Shown piece after piece: positions 61,633 through 64,000 of a stretch of 64,000 nt of DNA; positions within the stretch are counted from its first letter, which is position 1; each line of letters opens with the position of its first letter. The stretch is from Coenobita brevimanus (taxonomy: Eukaryota > Arthropoda > Malacostraca > Decapoda > Coenobitidae): the NCBI GenBank assembly GCA_032717465.1, contig CM064732.1, positions 20,001,242 through 20,065,241 on the forward strand. The letters run 5' to 3'. The translations under genes and the position numbers were made by a program. The notes below the pieces were generated by a model, which had not been told where the DNA came from, searched no databases, and saw only the letters and a list, made by a program, of their open reading frames with translations.

Positions 61633-61635
61633 AAT

Positions 61636-62379
61636 GAACACCATCGGTTCATATGTGAGGAATTGAAAGTTCTGTGTATCTTACTTGGTCAGATGTCAGG
61701 GTATGCAAAATTCTCATGTCTTCTCTGTGAGTGGGACAGCAGAGCAAATGATTTACAACGGGTTCAGAAGGAATGGCCAAATGGAAAAAATCTACAGCTT
61801 GGTGCCAAAAACATCATCAGACCTAGCTTGGTGAATCCAGATAAAGTGCTGCTACCACCGCTTCATATTAAGCTTGGATTTATGAAGCAGTTTGTTAAAG
61901 CCCTTTCAAAAGATGGATCCTGTTTTATGACCTTGTGCCAAAAGATTCCTTGTTTGTCTGAAGCTAATTTGAAAGAGGGAGTATTTACTGGACCTGATAT
62001 TAGAAAATTGATTTCTGATACAGACTCTGTTGGTGCGATGGACGTCCTGGAACGAGAGGCTTCGGTATCATTCAGAGAAGTACTTTCGAAGCTTTTAGGT
62101 AACAATAAGGTCCAAAATACAAAGAAATTGAGAGATATATGTTGGTCAAGTATAAGGAATTGGGTTGCAACATTAGTCTCAAATTTCACTTTTCGGTTTC
62201 TCATTTGGAATTTTCCCCCCCAAATCTTGGAGAGGTGAGTGAAGAACAGGGTGAAAAATTCCATCAAGATATCAAGGACATGGAAAGAAGATACCAGAGA
62301 CGTTGTGATGTCAGTATGATGGTGGACTACTGCTGGATGATTTATAGGGACGCACCAGAAAAAGTGTACAAACGATAGG
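61636..62379 (+). pseudogene. C-terminal part of copy B ORF
   Basis: Open from the insertion to about 62126 in one frame, then a frameshift to the frame ending VYKR at 62379. It has EWDSRAND after a former CLLC motif, the LPPLHIKLG block and the FHQDIKDMERRYQ block, the best conserved parts when compared with copy A. Conservation of these blocks in two decayed copies marks the likely functional core of the family. Confidence 0.65.
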
Positions 62380-62734
62380 CCATCAAACGATGGTTTGGGG
62401 TAAAAAAAAAATGAGAAGTTACAAAGACTAGAGAAGTTATATGTGAGTCATGGAATATATAGTGTTGTTTCCTTTACGTGTACATTCAAAAAATTACATT
62501 GGGTTAATATTTTCATTTTCAATTAATTTAGAACAATACTGCATAGATAGAGGGAAATTTATAATTTGCTTTATTTTAATTAAATTTCTTTTTAATTTTG
62601 TATTAAAATGTCATGTGATGGAAACATTGTAAAAGTGTGATATTACTGTTTTCATAAATGCAAAAAAAAAAAAGAAGAAGAATGAAAACAATTTTTAATG
62701 ACTTTAATTCTGCGGACTTGTGTCATTATCCTGG

Positions 62735-62822
62735 CCATGATTTTGAACTCCGACTCGTGCAGTACAAAGGCAGGATATCACCCAGTGATGCATGAGCGGT
62801 ACTGTACCACATTTGCCTATCA
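62735..62822 (-). mobile_element. tRNA-like SINE head
   Basis: The minus strand reads CCGCTCATGCATCACTGG (A-box-like), CCTTTGTACTGCACG and GAGTTCAAAATCATGGCC (B-box-like). It shares its core with 58845-58925. Both lie close to a (GA)n array. Confidence 0.45.
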
Positions 62823-62877
62823 GTAGCGTGGGTTTGTATACATCTTATTAAAGGAGTGAAATAGATAACATGTGCAA

Positions 62878-62882
<5 letters not shown>

Positions 62883-62950
<68 letters not shown>
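62883..62950. repeat. (GA)n(GACA)n microsatellite
   Basis: GA repeat to about 62926, then GACA units, the same compound structure as at 58165-58230. Confidence 0.97.
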
Positions 62951-62966
<16 letters not shown>

Positions 62967-64000
62967 ACGTGGAAGAGGAAGTAGATTTGTAATAATTGTG
63001 AGAAAGGAAGGAAGGGTGATATTGAGAAAGAGGGGAAGAGAGGGTGAGGTTGACACTGAGAGAGATGACACTGAAAGAGGAAAGGAGACTGGCATATTGG
63101 CACTGTGACAGAATGTGACACTGTGTGAGGGAGAAAGAGAGGGTAATATTGTCAGAGCGGAGAAGAGGGTGATAATGTTACAGAGAGAGTGACAATGTGA
63201 GGGTGGAAAATAAGGCAGTCTTGTCCGAACAGAAGATATGTTGACACTCGCATAGAGAGCGGACAAAGTAACATGAGGGAGCAAGGAAGTGGGGTTGAAA
63301 CACTGAGACAGAGAGAGAGGGTGACAATGAGTGAACGGAAGACGGAGTAACGTGTGAGAGAGGAAGGAATGTTCACAACTAAATGTGTAGGCACCATGGC
63401 TCCAAATGCGATCCTTAACCTTTCATATCGAAATCCAATTAAAATCTTCAGTCAAATGTGTTTATAAACTCGTAATCTCTGAAGACGATCTTATTTTTGA
63501 TGATTTTTTTTTTTTTTTTTCAACCAGAGGAGTCACGTGCAGTCTTCATTAATTTCTTCATTGCTAGATGACTGCCCATAGCTGAATACTATTAAAAACA
63601 AAAGAAAACTACAAAAAGACGTTATCGAAGCTAAGAGGTTGATATAAAACTCAAACATATGACTTGTGTACTAAAAATATGCATTCTGGTAGTTTCTTTT
63701 GTGAAACTTATACGAATCGGTAAATGTATTACATCTAACGCTTATCAAGGCTAACTTGAGTATTTTCCCACTAAGCTCCAAGTCAGGCAGATAAAACCCA
63801 ATAGATTGCCGTGTCAAGTACCAATAATGTATGTAGCTTTTACCTTTTACATATATGGCGTTAACCTCTTGGTCCCAGTGCTCATCAGTATCCTAAGACC
63901 TCTTTATTGTTCGTCACTTACATCCCTAACCACTCGTCTGTTGAATATGTCATTGTTTCTCGCTGCGGTCCTATTCACCACCGACTCGTCTGTACCTCAA
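62951..64000. other. Purine-rich to 63370, then plain intergenic sequence
   Basis: GAGA- and TGACA-rich words to about 63370, a T run near 63506, and otherwise nothing recognised up to the window edge. Confidence 0.6.

Larger units (their letters stand above)
59195..62665 (+). pseudogene. Copy B of the multi-copy cysteine-motif ORF, interrupted by a transposon
   Basis: Order: upstream non-coding part similar to copy A (59195-59500), a fold-back element (59551-59813), cysteine-motif segment (59944-60279), acidic linker and middle part (60331-60880), inserted element (60881-61632), C-terminal part (61636-62379) and 3' UTR like copy A (62450-62665, ending in an A run). The N-terminal part has CYICGKF, WAPHSVCSVC and CYFC, a zinc-binding pattern. 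Later blocks are QDELNDLVRDVCLPKDAAEP, HNGNKYASVPVVHSVQLKET, EELKVLCILLGQMSGYAKFS, LPPLHIKLGFMKQFVKAL, LKEGVFTGPDIRKLISD and FHQDIKDMERRYQRRCDVSM. Stops near 60279, 60317, 60617, 60691 and 60735 plus the insertion show it is dead. I recall this protein family as abundant and uncharacterised in arthropods; no function is assigned. Confidence 0.75.

Overview
Organism and overall nature: this is eukaryotic, intergenic DNA from an animal, most likely a decapod crustacean. That rests on very dense di-, tri- and tetranucleotide microsatellites ((AT), (GT/AC), (GA/CT), (ATT), (GATA)), TTAGG-like motifs, and retroelement families that I associate from memory with decapods and other marine invertebrates. 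I see no intact host gene, rRNA gene, functional tRNA gene, CRISPR array or prokaryotic operon. Most long open frames are translations of microsatellites (Cys-Val, Tyr-Ile, Ser-Leu, Arg-Glu repeats) and are not genes. A 100-N assembly gap lies at 50101-50200. Layout: 1-1410 is the 5' end of an LTR retrotransposon on the minus strand (Gag start, primer-binding site, complete 786-bp LTR) abutting an (AT)n array. 2.8-4.7 kb and 59.2-62.7 kb hold two inverted, decayed copies of one long repeat encoding a cysteine-motif protein of unknown function. 7.2-9.7 kb and about 13.8-15.1 kb are two DIRS-type tyrosine-recombinase retroelement remnants. 11.3-11.9, 51.1-51.7 and 55.7-56.0 kb are LINE fragments. 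12.0-12.4 kb is a fold-back element whose arms are rich in TTAGG. 20.9-22.2 kb is purine-rich and is followed by a 2.7-kb pyrimidine-rich tract to 24.9 kb. 28.2-28.9 kb is a hAT-like non-autonomous element. 30.2-32.4 and 41.7-42.1 kb contain a tRNA-derived SINE with a UUCG-capped hairpin near its 3' end, always inside (AT)n arrays. 35.7-37.6 and 42.4-44.2 kb are two Jockey-like LINE copies, both defective but with different lesions. 40.55-41.11 kb and 60.88-61.63 kb look like members of one very widespread invertebrate non-autonomous repeat; the second interrupts the cysteine-motif ORF with a 3-bp duplication. 56.9-57.3 kb has two near-identical 189-bp TTAA-flanked elements in tandem. A further repeat of about 460 bp (called R1 here) recurs at 18.05, 49.64 and 53.52 kb, with partial copies at 13.4, 18.7 and 51.8 kb. 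Main theme: at least four unrelated element types (LTR element, UUCG SINE, Jockey-like LINE, R1) sit directly inside or against microsatellites. The window therefore reads as a mosaic of microsatellite-embedded mobile DNA rather than a gene neighbourhood. None of the protein-coding remnants looks functional as written. All family assignments come from motif recognition without database searches.
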